From Dyadobacter sp. UC 10 (GTDB lineage: Bacteria > Bacteroidota > Bacteroidia > Cytophagales > Spirosomataceae), in assembly GCF_008369915.1 (NCBI RefSeq), contig NZ_VSRN01000001.1:1736001-1800000 (forward strand): DNA of 64,000 nucleotides, in the 5' to 3' direction. A program made the position numbers and the translations under genes. Below the pieces are notes generated by a model. The model was not told where the DNA came from. It did no database searches and worked only from the letters and a program-made list of their open reading frames with translations. Shown here piece after piece: positions 50,234-59,022 of the stretch; position 1 is the first letter of the stretch; each line of letters opens with the position of its first letter.

Positions 50234-52195
50234 ATGAAAAAATTAATTCAGATAGCATTCATTTTCTTGGCTACACTTACTGTGCTTAAAGCGCAGGAGT
50301 CGCCCAAAGAAGAAGATTTTTACAAAATCATTACCCCACCTATTCCGGAAGGTATTATCCTGGAAGTAGGTGGACTGACCATGATGCCAAACGGCTCACT
50401 GGCAATCTCAACCCGCCGTGGCGAAGTTTGGATCGTGGATAACCCGACGAGCCGCACGCCTTTTTTCAGGAAGTTCGCGACGGGCTTGCATGAGATCCTC
50501 GGACTTGCATACAAGGAAGGTGCACTCTATTGCGCACAACGCGGCGAGCTGACCAAACTGATCGACAAAAATGGCGACGGAAAAGCGGACGTTTACGAAA
50601 CCGTTTACCAATGGCCACTTTCAGGCCACTATCACGAATACTCTTTTGGACCAAAACTGGCACCGGACGGAAGCTTTTATGTAAGTGGTAACGTTGCATT
50701 CGGAGATGAAGAATGGTGGAGAGGCGAAAGCCGCGTGCCTACCAGAGGCTGGATTTTCCACATTACCAATGATGGCAAATACGAACCCTATGCAACGGGA
50801 GTTCGCTCCCCGGCAGGTATCAGCATGCTGAACGGCGAGCTGTTCTATACCGACAACCAGGGTGACTGGATGGGAACCGGCGCGATTTTCCAGGTTAAAA
50901 AAGGCGGATTCATGGGTCACCCGGCCGGTTTGAAATGGGCCGGACTTCCCAACTCACCTGTTAAGCTGACTGAAAAGCAATTTTTTGCCGAAAGAGATAA
51001 CCGCCAGCACAAAGACGCAAACGGACGTGCGATCAAGCCAGAGAACACGATGAACGAAACACCCCAGTTTTTATATCAGTTGAAGGAAAAATATGATATG
51101 GTTCAGCTGCCGGCTGTTTGGCTTCCTTACGGTGTGCACGGAGTATCTACTTCCGAGCTGATCCTGGACGATACAAAGGGCGGATTCGGTCCATTTACCG
51201 GCCAGGTTTTTGTGGGCGATCAGGGCCAGAGCAATATCATGCGTGTGGTTTTGGAAAAAGTAAAAGGTGAATATCAGGGTGCTAGCATTGGTTTCCGCAG
51301 CGGATTCCAGTCTGGTGTGTTAAGAATGGCGTTTGACAAGGACGGATCGATGTTCGTGGGAGAAACAAACCGCGGCTGGGGTTCAGCCGGCGATGCTAAC
51401 CAGGGTTTGCAGCGTCTGGTATGGAATGGCAAAATGCCTTTTGAAATGTATACTGTAAAAGCACAGCCTGATGGCTTTGAAATTGAGTTCACCATGCCTG
51501 TGGATCGCAAATCGGCAGAAGATCTGGATTCTTACAAAGTAAGCAGCTACCTGTACAAGCATTACCCTGTGTACGGAAGTCCTCCTATTAATATGGAAGA
51601 TGTAAAAATCACAGGCGTGAAAGTTTCTGACGACAACAAGAAAGTCCGCATTGTGCTGGATGGAATGAAACAGTATTACGTTCACAAGATCTCTCTGGAA
51701 GGGGTAAGAGCGGCTACAAACAGCTGGTCACTTGTACATGCCGATGCTTACTATACGTTAAATAATATTCCTGACGGCGAAAAACTGAAAGTATCTGAAC
51801 TGAAAACTACCCGTTCTGGAGGGACCCGTTCCGGCAATGCTTCGGCTTCTGTTTCAACAGCTACAGAAAAAGAACACGTTTCTCCCGATGGAAAAGATAA
51901 ACCAGCCACCGGCACGAAAGGCGGCGTAGCGAAAGCGCCGACCTTTGAGGAGGTAAAACCGATCTTGCAAAGAAATACTTGCCTGGCTTGTCACACAACC
52001 GACAAAAAGGTAGTTGGACCGTCTTATCTGGATGTTGCAAAACGCAAGTACACCAATGAAAAGATCGTGGATCTGATCTACAATCCAAAGCCTGAAAACT
52101 GGCCGGATTATGCAACTCCAATGCCTCCAATGCCACAGGTTCCGAAGGCCGACGCGATGAAGATCGCAGCCTGGATTAACTCTCTTGCGAAATAA
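50234..52195 (+). CDS. Beta-propeller/cytochrome c protein (sorbosone dehydrogenase-like)
   Basis: The 653-residue exported protein (signal MKKLIQIAFIFLATLTVLKAQ) has an N-terminal six-bladed-propeller region like that of L-sorbosone or PQQ-glucose dehydrogenases (VGGLTMMPNGSLAISTRRGEVWIVDNP, SPAGISMLNGELFYTDNQGDWMGTG, QVFVGDQGQSNIMR). A Gly/Ser/Thr linker follows and then a C-terminal class I cytochrome c domain with CLACH and the axial-methionine region TPMPPMPQVP. The role would be to oxidise a sugar with electron transfer to c-type carriers. ATG 50234 is used because it heads the signal peptide; TTG codons lie upstream in frame. It follows the DUF1080/PA14 gene by 29 bases, which suggests a common pathway. 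Confidence 0.85.
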   Translation: MKKLIQIAFIFLATLTVLKAQESPKEEDFYKIITPPIPEGIILEVGGLTMMPNGSLAISTRRGEVWIVDNPTSRTPFFRKFATGLHEILGLAYKEGALYCAQRGELTKLIDKNGDGKADVYETVYQWPLSGHYHEYSFGPKLAPDGSFYVSGNVAFGDEEWWRGESRVPTRGWIFHITNDGKYEPYATGVRSPAGISMLNGELFYTDNQGDWMGTGAIFQVKKGGFMGHPAGLKWAGLPNSPVKLTEKQFFAERDNRQHKDANGRAIKPENTMNETPQFLYQLKEKYDMVQLPAVWLPYGVHGVSTSELILDDTKGGFGPFTGQVFVGDQGQSNIMRVVLEKVKGEYQGASIGFRSGFQSGVLRMAFDKDGSMFVGETNRGWGSAGDANQGLQRLVWNGKMPFEMYTVKAQPDGFEIEFTMPVDRKSAEDLDSYKVSSYLYKHYPVYGSPPINMEDVKITGVKVSDDNKKVRIVLDGMKQYYVHKISLEGVRAATNSWSLVHADAYYTLNNIPDGEKLKVSELKTTRSGGTRSGNASASVSTATEKEHVSPDGKDKPATGTKGGVAKAPTFEEVKPILQRNTCLACHTTDKKVVGPSYLDVAKRKYTNEKIVDLIYNPKPENWPDYATPMPPMPQVPKADAMKIAAWINSLAK

Positions 52196-52224
52196 AAAGC
52201 ATTTATATTACTGATCAAGTTTGA

Positions 52225-52256
52225 AAAGGTTGCCTGTTTCACGGGCAACCTTTCTA
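52225..52256 (+). terminator. Rho-independent terminator after the propeller/cytochrome gene
   Basis: AAAGGTTGCC (52225-52234) pairs with GGCAACCTTT (52243-52252), giving a 10-bp stem. Only a short T-run follows (TTTCT), so read-through may be partial. Confidence 0.75.
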
Positions 52257-52381
52257 CGTTTTTGCCCTCATTTCTTTATTCAAAATCATTATATTCACGC
52301 TCTATATCAGACAGATGCGTTTCAATTGCACGTTTTAGTTGCCGAAATGCGTTAGTTAACATTGAATACTGATAGTCTGCT

Positions 52382-54907
52382 ATGTCCACTTTACGCGACC
52401 CGTCCTTCTTGAAATCTGTTAAAGGCAAAATTTTTCTCGGTTTTTTCGTGGCATCTATCGCATTGGGTGCTTCGTGGCTGATCAGTAATCTGGCTTTTAA
52501 GGAAATTCTTGGCCGGGTAGAAATGATTTCTACGCCAAACGATAAATTACGGCTGGTTAACAAGATCTTCAAAAATATTCTGCAGCTCGACCATTTGCAG
52601 AATGCGCGAAAAGTAAGCGACGAAGAACATAAAGAACAGGTGCTCGCCAAATCCGTTGAACTTGTCGCTACGCTGGACTCCCTGAGCGATATGAGTATTG
52701 GTGATGATTTACAGATCATCCGGATCGATTCCATGAAAAAGATCCTCCGTAAAAGGGAAAAGATTTATGGCAATTACGTAACTGTCAGATCCAAACTTGT
52801 CAACACCAAAACACTTGAAGACGAGGTCAAAAATATTTCAGGGCTGATTACTACCAAACTTAAACCGGATAGTACGGTAGTTAAAACTGAAAAGAGGACG
52901 ACTACAACCACCATTTACACGGAGGTCCCCGATTCAGTACAAAAAGCGGCGGCGAAGAAAGGATTTTTCAACAGGGTCTTCGGTGGGAATAAAAAAGCAA
53001 AGAAAGCGCAACCTCAACCGAATAAAGTTGTTCAGAAACAGGAAGTTAATGTACAGGTTGACACGATTACGGTCGCTCAGGAAGACAGTACGATCGAAAA
53101 AGTGGACGAAGCTGTTCACGCGATCGAAAAGGCACAGAAGATCCGGACGACAAGTTTTGTGGATAAAGAAAAAGAACTGGCGACAGCAGGTAACTCACTT
53201 GTAAACCAACTCCTTAATGTAATGCAGGAGGTGGAAAGTGAAGTATTGAGCCAATCCAACCGGGACAGCTACCAGGCCAACAATATGGTCACTAAAAGTG
53301 TGGATATGCTGCAATGGGTGATGCTGGGTTTTTTCTTCCTCACGGCTTTACTCGCTTATCTTATTTTCGCCGATATCACAAAGAGCAATGCATACCGCAG
53401 CCAGCTTGAAGAAGCAAAAGAAGAGGCGGAATACCACAGTATGGCTAAACAGCGGTTTTTGTCTAATATGAGCCACGAAATCCGAACGCCTCTCCAATCG
53501 ATCATTGGCTATACGGAGGCGCTGAAGAAAGTTGACAAACCTAAAAAACAGGATCTCGAAACACTTTATTCGGCATCTGAACACCTGTTATACCTCGTTA
53601 ATGAAGTGTTGGATTACAGCCGTATCATCTCCGACCGGTTCACTTTTGAAGAGCGGGTCTTTGCGATCAATCCTTTACTTAATGAAGTGATACAGGTTTT
53701 GAAGCCTAATGCTTCAACCAAAAACCTTATTTTAAGACTCGAAAATAATTTGGCGCCCAATTTGTACCTCTGCGGCGATCCTTTCAGATTGAGGCAGGTA
53801 CTTTATAATCTGCTCACCAATGCGATCAAATTTACAGACACAGGCGAAGTTGTGCTGAAAGTCAGCAGTGTTGAATTAGACAACAATGTTCAGGTTGAAT
53901 ACACTGTGACCGACACTGGGATCGGATTGTCTCCCGAGCAGGTACAACGGATATTTAACCAGTTTGAGCAAGCCGATTCCTCCATTTCGAGACGATTTGG
54001 AGGTACAGGACTGGGTTTGACCATCGTAAAAGCGCTTATAGAGGGTATGGGTGGAAATATTCGTGTCAAGAGCAGCCCCGGTCAGGGCACGACTTTTTTT
54101 GTCACCACCAGTATGAAAAAAGCTGAAGCACTGGAATTGGCAGAGGAAGCTCCCGAAAGAAATTATCAGATAGCCGGCAAGGTCTGGCTTGTTGACGATG
54201 ATACTTTTATTCTGAAATGGTGCTCCTCCGTTCTCGAAATGAACGGCATTCCGCATAATTCATTCTCGTCGGCAGAGGAAGTACTGAGCAGGCCCTGGGA
54301 TCATCAGGTGAAATTCGTACTGACGGATATGCGTATGTCGGGCATGAACGGTGCAGAGCTTTGCAAGCGCATCCGAAAGATTGCGGGACATGATGTCAAG
54401 GTATTTGTCCTCACAGCCCAGGCTTTGCCGGAGGAGCGCGCAAACCTGCTTAGCTTAGGATTTGATGGCTATCTCATGAAGCCTTTCCATTCAAAAGAGC
54501 TTCTGGAACTGCTGGAATCGTACTCTTCGCCTGACGTTATTGCAATTGTCGAGCCGCAGCAGGAAGAGCTGGATTTTACCATGCTCGATCAAATGACTTT
54601 CGGAGACGAGGGGTTAATGCGCGAAATTTTAGATCAATTCGTAAAGGACTCCCGAAACGATGTGGATGCACTTGAACTTCACCTTGAAACCGGAGAACTT
54701 GACAAAGTTATGGAGATCATGCACAGAATGGCCGGACGGACAGGTCAGATTGGCGCCCGGGATCTTTCGGCCCGGTTTAGAAACTTTGAATTAGCGTTAC
54801 GGGAACATCCTGCACAAGTCTCTCTTGCCGAAATGAAACAGGTTACACAGAGCGCCCGTGGCGTCATCGAGCAGATCGAAGGCAAAGCGCTTGCCTACTC
54901 GATGTGA
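52382..54907 (+). CDS. Hybrid sensor histidine kinase with receiver and HPt domains
   Basis: The 841-residue sensor has a membrane segment near 16-37, a periplasmic sensing region (about 38-305), a second segment near 308-332, HisKA with phospho-His365 (FLSNMSHEIRTPLQSIIGY), a HATPase_c domain with NLLTNAIKFTDTG, DTGIGLS and GGTGLGLT, a receiver with acidic DDDTF and phospho-Asp649 (VLTDMRMSGMNG), and a C-terminal HPt domain with His781 (IMHRMAGRTGQIG). The periplasmic part has an unusual lysine- and glutamine-rich stretch (about 195-225). The sensed signal is unknown. Its 3' end overlaps by 13 bases the convergent NtrC-type regulator gene, its probable partner. Confidence 0.92.
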   Translation: MSTLRDPSFLKSVKGKIFLGFFVASIALGASWLISNLAFKEILGRVEMISTPNDKLRLVNKIFKNILQLDHLQNARKVSDEEHKEQVLAKSVELVATLDSLSDMSIGDDLQIIRIDSMKKILRKREKIYGNYVTVRSKLVNTKTLEDEVKNISGLITTKLKPDSTVVKTEKRTTTTTIYTEVPDSVQKAAAKKGFFNRVFGGNKKAKKAQPQPNKVVQKQEVNVQVDTITVAQEDSTIEKVDEAVHAIEKAQKIRTTSFVDKEKELATAGNSLVNQLLNVMQEVESEVLSQSNRDSYQANNMVTKSVDMLQWVMLGFFFLTALLAYLIFADITKSNAYRSQLEEAKEEAEYHSMAKQRFLSNMSHEIRTPLQSIIGYTEALKKVDKPKKQDLETLYSASEHLLYLVNEVLDYSRIISDRFTFEERVFAINPLLNEVIQVLKPNASTKNLILRLENNLAPNLYLCGDPFRLRQVLYNLLTNAIKFTDTGEVVLKVSSVELDNNVQVEYTVTDTGIGLSPEQVQRIFNQFEQADSSISRRFGGTGLGLTIVKALIEGMGGNIRVKSSPGQGTTFFVTTSMKKAEALELAEEAPERNYQIAGKVWLVDDDTFILKWCSSVLEMNGIPHNSFSSAEEVLSRPWDHQVKFVLTDMRMSGMNGAELCKRIRKIAGHDVKVFVLTAQALPEERANLLSLGFDGYLMKPFHSKELLELLESYSSPDVIAIVEPQQEELDFTMLDQMTFGDEGLMREILDQFVKDSRNDVDALELHLETGELDKVMEIMHRMAGRTGQIGARDLSARFRNFELALREHPAQVSLAEMKQVTQSARGVIEQIEGKALAYSM

Positions 54908-56262
54908 TACTTTTCGATTTTGTAATAGAGGGTTTTCCTGTCAATATTAAGTAGTTTGGCTGCTTTACTCTTATTGTACCGCACCTCCTGTAGCACTTTT
55001 TCGATCATCTCCTTTTCGTGCGTTTCCTGTAACGCTTTCAGATCCGACCCGGCAGGTTTTTGGGTATCTTCCATAGCCGTTATCATTTCGGCTGGCAGAG
55101 CGGCAGAAGTAGCAACTTCTTCTTTCGATAACAGTACAAGCCTTTTAATCACATTATTAAGCTCACGAAGGTTACCGGGCCAATCATATTTCATAAAGAT
55201 GTCCATTACATCCTTCGAAAGTTCCCGCACATTTCTGTCCAGCTCGCTATTCGCCTTATCTACAAAATGTTGAATGAAAATGCCCAGGTCTTCGCCCCTT
55301 TTCCGAAGAGGTGGAACCTCTATTTTAAATTCATTTAATCTGTGGTAAAGGTCATCCCTGAAATCGCCGGCAGCTGCACTTGAAATCAGGTCTTCATTGG
55401 TAGCGGCGATGAGCCTAACATCTACCCTCACCTGCTGTGTACTGCCAATCGGAACAATAATACGCTCCTGCAGCGCACGAAGCAATTTGATCTGAACATC
55501 GTAGCCAAGGTTCCCTATTTCGTCAAGGAATAAAGTGCCTCCGTCAGCCGCTTCAAACTGGCCGATTTTATCTTGCAGCGCCCCGGTAAAGGCCCCTTTT
55601 TTATGTCCGAAAAGTTCGCTCGCGGCAAGCTCTTTCGATAGAGAACCACAATCAATGGCGACAAATGGTCCGCTGCTGCGCTTGCTCAGCTTGTGGATTG
55701 ATTTGGCAACATGTTCTTTTCCCGTTCCACTTTCACCCTGAATAATCACAGACATATCTGTCGGTGCCACTAAACGTACATATTCGTAAAGCTGTTTTGA
55801 AATTTTACTTTTACCTTCAATGTAATCCAGCGACTGTGCATCTACCTTCGAGCTGCCTCTGGGTTTTGGAGCCGCCTTTACGCTGGTTACCTCTCCCTTA
55901 TTCAGTGCCTCTCTCAAGACCATGAGCAGTTCTTCCGGATTAACGGGTTTGGTAATGTAATCAAATGCGCCAATCTGCATCGCAGTAACCGCTGTCCGCA
56001 CATCGTGGAAACTGGTCATGATAAAAGCCGCCGTTCTGTTTCCTTCACTACGAAGTGTTTTGAGAAAATCGACAGAATTCCCATCAGGCAGGCGATAGTC
56101 CAGCATCAATACATCGAACGGACCGTCCGGATCTTTGTCGAGTATTTCTCTGGCCTCTTTCAGATTCGAACAAACTTTAACCTGATGCCCATGTTTACCA
56201 AGAAAATTGGTCAACAGTTTAGAGAAAGTTGTATCGTCTTCAACGAGGAGCAGATGAGCCAT
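54895..56262 (-). CDS. NtrC-family sigma-54-dependent response regulator
   Basis: The 455-residue regulator has an N-terminal receiver (Asp55 in LMLDYRLPDG, Thr-Lys switch in MTSFHDV and YITKPV), an AAA+ domain with Walker A GESGTGKE (176-183), the sigma-54 contact loop GAFTGA (223-228) and Walker B TLFLDEIG (243-250), and a C-terminal Fis-type HTH with NKSKAAKLLNIDRKTLYYKI. It activates sigma-54 promoters. It lies convergent to the hybrid kinase and is the likely receiver of its phosphoryl group. Confidence 0.95.
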   Translation of the reverse strand: MAHLLLVEDDTTFSKLLTNFLGKHGHQVKVCSNLKEAREILDKDPDGPFDVLMLDYRLPDGNSVDFLKTLRSEGNRTAAFIMTSFHDVRTAVTAMQIGAFDYITKPVNPEELLMVLREALNKGEVTSVKAAPKPRGSSKVDAQSLDYIEGKSKISKQLYEYVRLVAPTDMSVIIQGESGTGKEHVAKSIHKLSKRSSGPFVAIDCGSLSKELAASELFGHKKGAFTGALQDKIGQFEAADGGTLFLDEIGNLGYDVQIKLLRALQERIIVPIGSTQQVRVDVRLIAATNEDLISSAAAGDFRDDLYHRLNEFKIEVPPLRKRGEDLGIFIQHFVDKANSELDRNVRELSKDVMDIFMKYDWPGNLRELNNVIKRLVLLSKEEVATSAALPAEMITAMEDTQKPAGSDLKALQETHEKEMIEKVLQEVRYNKSKAAKLLNIDRKTLYYKIEKYHIE

Positions 56263-56337
56263 GGGATGTTTTATAGGTCAAAAATAAATAGCTTACTAAC
56301 GAGAGGAGAAATACAAAATTATAAAATCTACAGTCAA

Positions 56338-56361
56338 AAAGCCGGAGAGTGCCCGGCTTTT
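56338..56361 (-). terminator. Terminator after the PepSY-like gene
   Basis: On the minus strand AAAGCCGGGC...CCGGCTTT closes on a run of T residues, about 35 bases past the stop of the PepSY-like gene. Confidence 0.75.
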
Positions 56362-56396
56362 AATTATGGTCAGCGTAAAATTACTTCAGAAAACCC

Positions 56397-56705
56397 TTAA
56401 TCGACTTTCCGGCCATACTTATCGAGATTCACTGTGGAAGACTCATCTCCTTTTTTAAGATTAATCTCATAGTATTGTGAGTTATTTTCCTTTGTAACCA
56501 GGTAAGCACCAGCGACTTTCCAGTCGGCATAACCATCATTTGCCAGGGCCGATTTGACCGGCTCGGGCAGATCTTCCGGCCGTACGGCCACCTTCTCCTG
56601 CTGGGCAATACTAATCAAAACATTCGCTGCATAAAGGCGCTGCGATGGCAGATAACCTGTCGCGAGCGTTGTTAATATGGTTGCAAAAAAGAGCTTTCGC
56701 ATCAT
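56397..56705 (-). CDS. Small exported PepSY/BLIP-like (DUF2874) protein
   Basis: From ATG 56705 the product is 102 residues with a signal peptide (MMRKLFFATILTTLATGYLPSQRLYAA). It continues VAVRPEDLPEPVKSALANDGYADWKVAGAYLVTKENNSQYYEINLKKGDESSTVNLDKYGRKVD, matching the Bacteroidota PepSY-like beta-lactamase-inhibitor-fold proteins (DUF2874). Some members are thought to inhibit periplasmic proteases; this is family knowledge, not shown here. The frame is open for 54 codons upstream, but that stretch contains no signal sequence. It is just upstream of the NtrC-type regulator gene on the same strand, but with a terminator between. Confidence 0.75.
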   Translation of the reverse strand: MMRKLFFATILTTLATGYLPSQRLYAANVLISIAQQEKVAVRPEDLPEPVKSALANDGYADWKVAGAYLVTKENNSQYYEINLKKGDESSTVNLDKYGRKVD

Positions 56706-56944
56706 TGTGTCTAATGTTTGAACGAATAGTATTGAAGAAATCATGCCTTTAAAGTCCTGGCAAAAGAAGGACATCCATTGCTCAAAAAAAACCTTTACCA
56801 CGCATTTTTCGATTTCACTGTGTGGAGAAAGTGAACAAGCTGTCACACGATACACCCAATTTTTCAAGGAAAAACGCCTTCTCTGCCAAATGATATGTTA
56901 ATATAACGTCATTTAAGTTATTAAAAATATTTTGAATTTTAATA

Positions 56945-56974
56945 TTTGAAACGATGCATAATCACCTATATTTG
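56945..56974 (+). promoter_or_regulatory. TTTG/TATATTTG promoter at 56945-56974
   Basis: TTTG (56945-56948) and TATATTTG (56967-56974) are separated by 18 bases, an exact -7 box and a good -33 element for the Bacteroidota primary sigma factor. The promoter reads towards the candidate small RNA and the ferritin-like operon. Confidence 0.55.
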
Positions 56975-56980
56975 CGTCGA

Positions 56981-57142
56981 AGTCGTCGACATTGTTGTAG
57001 TACAACCACTACTAACACCTCAAAATCTTAGCACTATACATTCATAAATTGAATATTTTAAATGATATTATTTACTCAACGTTATTGAGATTATCATCGG
57101 TTAGTCTGAAAGCATCAAGAGTCTAGAAATAGACTCTTTTTG
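56981..57142 (+). ncRNA. Candidate small RNA (about 160 nt)
   Basis: The stretch runs from just after the promoter at 56945-56974 to a rho-independent terminator at 57117-57142, with no open reading frame longer than nine codons. GTTGT-AGT-ACAAC is a further hairpin near 56994. A separate promoter box follows the terminator and precedes the ferritin-like gene, so this transcript would be an independent unit. Lack of conservation data keeps the call tentative; a 5' leader of the ferritin operon is the alternative. Confidence 0.35.
57117..57142 (+). terminator. Rho-independent terminator 130 bases before the ferritin-like operon
   Basis: AAGAGTCT-AGAAAT-AGACTCTT is a perfect 8-bp stem with a T-run to 57141. 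It lies upstream of the ferritin-like start (57274) and must end a transcript from about 56980 or act as attenuator. Confidence 0.7.
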
Positions 57143-57204
57143 TTTGTTACCCCTCTTCCAATCCTTCACAGCTTGCCACTTTTCTTCATCGGTTTGATCT
57201 AAAG

Positions 57205-57212
57205 TATTTTTG
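57205..57212 (+). promoter_or_regulatory. -7 box (TATTTTTG) upstream of the ferritin-like operon
   Basis: TATTTTTG matches TAnnTTTG exactly and lies 62 bases before the start codon at 57274. A -33 element is weak. Confidence 0.45.
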
Positions 57213-57273
57213 ATGGCGTAGGTCTCTGCAAACATCTTTCGATGGACGAAAGAGCTCAATAACCTTTGAAGCT

Positions 57274-57993
57274 ATGAACAAACTATTGAAACCAGACACT
57301 GATTCGGGTAAAAAAGAAGCAGAAACCTCGCCGGTAAACAGGCGCTCGTTTCTTCGTGCAGCAGGTATTGCAACTTCACTGGGAACGATTGCACTTACAA
57401 CAGCGTGCAAAGACGACGATCCGGATCCTATGCCAGGCACAGGCGATACTGTGGATCTTGGCTCCGCCGATACTGGTGTCCTCAACTATGCATATGCGCT
57501 GGAACAACTTGAAGCTGCATTTTATTCCCAGGTCATCACCACACCTTATGCAGGAATGACAGACGCAGAAAAAACGATTCTTACGGATATCCGCGACCAC
57601 GAAATAGTTCACAGAGACTTTTTCAAAGCAGCGTTGGGCGATAAGGCCATTAAAGGTCTTACCCCCAATTTCTCGAGCATCGACTTTACCAAGAAAGAGG
57701 CGGTGCTTGGAGCCGCAAAATTGTTCGAAGATACCGGGGTTGCCGCTTATAATGGAGCCGGAAAGTTGCTTAAAGACGGTGGTAATTTGTTATTGGCAGG
57801 CAAGATTGTATCGGTGGAGGCCCGTCATGCGGCAGTTATCAGGGATCTGATTAATCCAAAGTCGGCTGACTTTGCCGGCGACGATATCCTCGACGCCAAC
57901 GGAATGGATAAGGCGATCGCGCCTGCTGATATCCTGGCTGCGGTAAAGGGATTCGTAAAAGAAACGATCAATGGCGCCAACGTCGGTAAATAA
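57274..57993 (+). CDS. Ferritin-like domain protein with Tat/lipoprotein signal
   Basis: The 239-residue protein has a twin-arginine signal (VNRRSFLRAAG, Arg23-Arg24) with a lipobox (LTTAC, Cys45), then a Ferritin_2-type four-helix bundle: NYAYALEQLEAAFYSQVI, DIRDHEIVHRDFFKAAL, AAKLFEDTGVAAYNGAGKLL and KIVSVEARHAAVIRDLI supply the Glu and His residues expected at a diiron or manganese site. Export already folded by Tat fits a metal-loaded protein, and lipidation would attach it to the envelope. Exact role (iron handling, stress, desiccation) is open. A paralog follows 28 bases later. Confidence 0.85.
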   Translation: MNKLLKPDTDSGKKEAETSPVNRRSFLRAAGIATSLGTIALTTACKDDDPDPMPGTGDTVDLGSADTGVLNYAYALEQLEAAFYSQVITTPYAGMTDAEKTILTDIRDHEIVHRDFFKAALGDKAIKGLTPNFSSIDFTKKEAVLGAAKLFEDTGVAAYNGAGKLLKDGGNLLLAGKIVSVEARHAAVIRDLINPKSADFAGDDILDANGMDKAIAPADILAAVKGFVKETINGANVGK

Positions 57994-58021
57994 TCTTCCC
58001 ACTTAATTCGAATCAAAAATC

Positions 58022-58813
58022 ATGGATATATTTAAAATAATTGACAGTTTTCAGAAGATCGACGGAGATGCACTCGGCAGGCTTGAATATGCTACCCGCC
58101 GTCATTTTATGAACAAAGTAGGCACAAGGCTGGCATCCGTTGCAGTTCCGACTGCCTTCGCGAGCATTGTTAACAAAGCATTTGCGCAGTCGGCAGGTGC
58201 AGTGGAGGTATTGAATTATGCATTGACACTTGAGTACCTGGAAGATGAGTTTTACAAAGCAGGCAATGCGGCTGCGGGATTGATTCCTGCAACGGATAAA
58301 ACGATTTTCACCCAAATCGGCAAACACGAAACGCAGCACGTTGCATTTCTGGTAAAAGCACTGGGTGCGAAAGCTATTCCGAAGCCAACATTTGACTTCA
58401 GATACAACGGCGCTTTTTCAGATGTTTTTACTAATTACAAAACCTTTGTAACCGTTTCAAGCGCATTGGAAGATACCGGTGTACGTGCCTACAAAGGCCA
58501 GGCAGGCGCATTAATGGGTGACCCCCAGATTCTGGAATACGCATTGCAGGTCCACTCGGTTGAAGCCCGTCACGCAGCGGTGGTACGCAGATTAGCTGCA
58601 ACAGTAACCGGAACTGCGGCTATGAAAGGATGGATTACCGGAAAAGAAGGTGCAGTTCCTGCCATCTATGCCGGCGAAGACAATATGACGCAAGGCGGAA
58701 AAGATCTGAAAGGACTGGCTTCAAAATCAGATGCAGCAATTACAGAAGCTTTCGATGAACCTTTGACAAAAGAGGCGGTACTGGCTATTGCAGGACCATT
58801 TATAAAAGGTTAA
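58022..58813 (+). CDS. Second ferritin-like domain protein, exported
   Basis: The 263-residue protein repeats the design of its neighbour: an RRHFMNKVG signal (Arg26-Arg27, a variant twin-arginine motif) and a Ferritin_2 bundle with NYALTLEYLEDEFYKAG, QIGKHETQHVAFLVKALG, SALEDTGVRAYKGQAG and QVHSVEARHAAVVRRL. It lacks the lipobox. A C-terminal segment of about 55 residues (AGEDNMTQGG to the end) is extra compared with the first protein. The two are probably cotranscribed and may form a mixed complex. A terminator follows at 58901. Confidence 0.83.
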   Translation: MDIFKIIDSFQKIDGDALGRLEYATRRHFMNKVGTRLASVAVPTAFASIVNKAFAQSAGAVEVLNYALTLEYLEDEFYKAGNAAAGLIPATDKTIFTQIGKHETQHVAFLVKALGAKAIPKPTFDFRYNGAFSDVFTNYKTFVTVSSALEDTGVRAYKGQAGALMGDPQILEYALQVHSVEARHAAVVRRLAATVTGTAAMKGWITGKEGAVPAIYAGEDNMTQGGKDLKGLASKSDAAITEAFDEPLTKEAVLAIAGPFIKG

Positions 58814-58900
58814 AGTAAATTCTTCCCCTGTTGGACATATACATGCACTTTGTATGTGACAGTAAGTTCGAAGTGTTCCGACGCACTATGCTTGACTTCG

Positions 58901-58927
58901 AGAGGCTACCTGACGGTGGCCTCTTTT
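58901..58927 (+). terminator. Rho-independent terminator after the ferritin-like pair
   Basis: AGAGGCTACC (58901-58910), loop TGAC, and GGTGGCCTCT form a 10-bp stem with one G-U pair, followed by TTT. Confidence 0.75.
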
Positions 58928-59022
58928 CGTTTAAATTTGGCTTTAATTGTCATTTCAGCTAGTTAACCAGTGCGGAATATTTAAATTTGGCTATTAAACC
59001 AGAATTTATTCCTGAATCCGAA

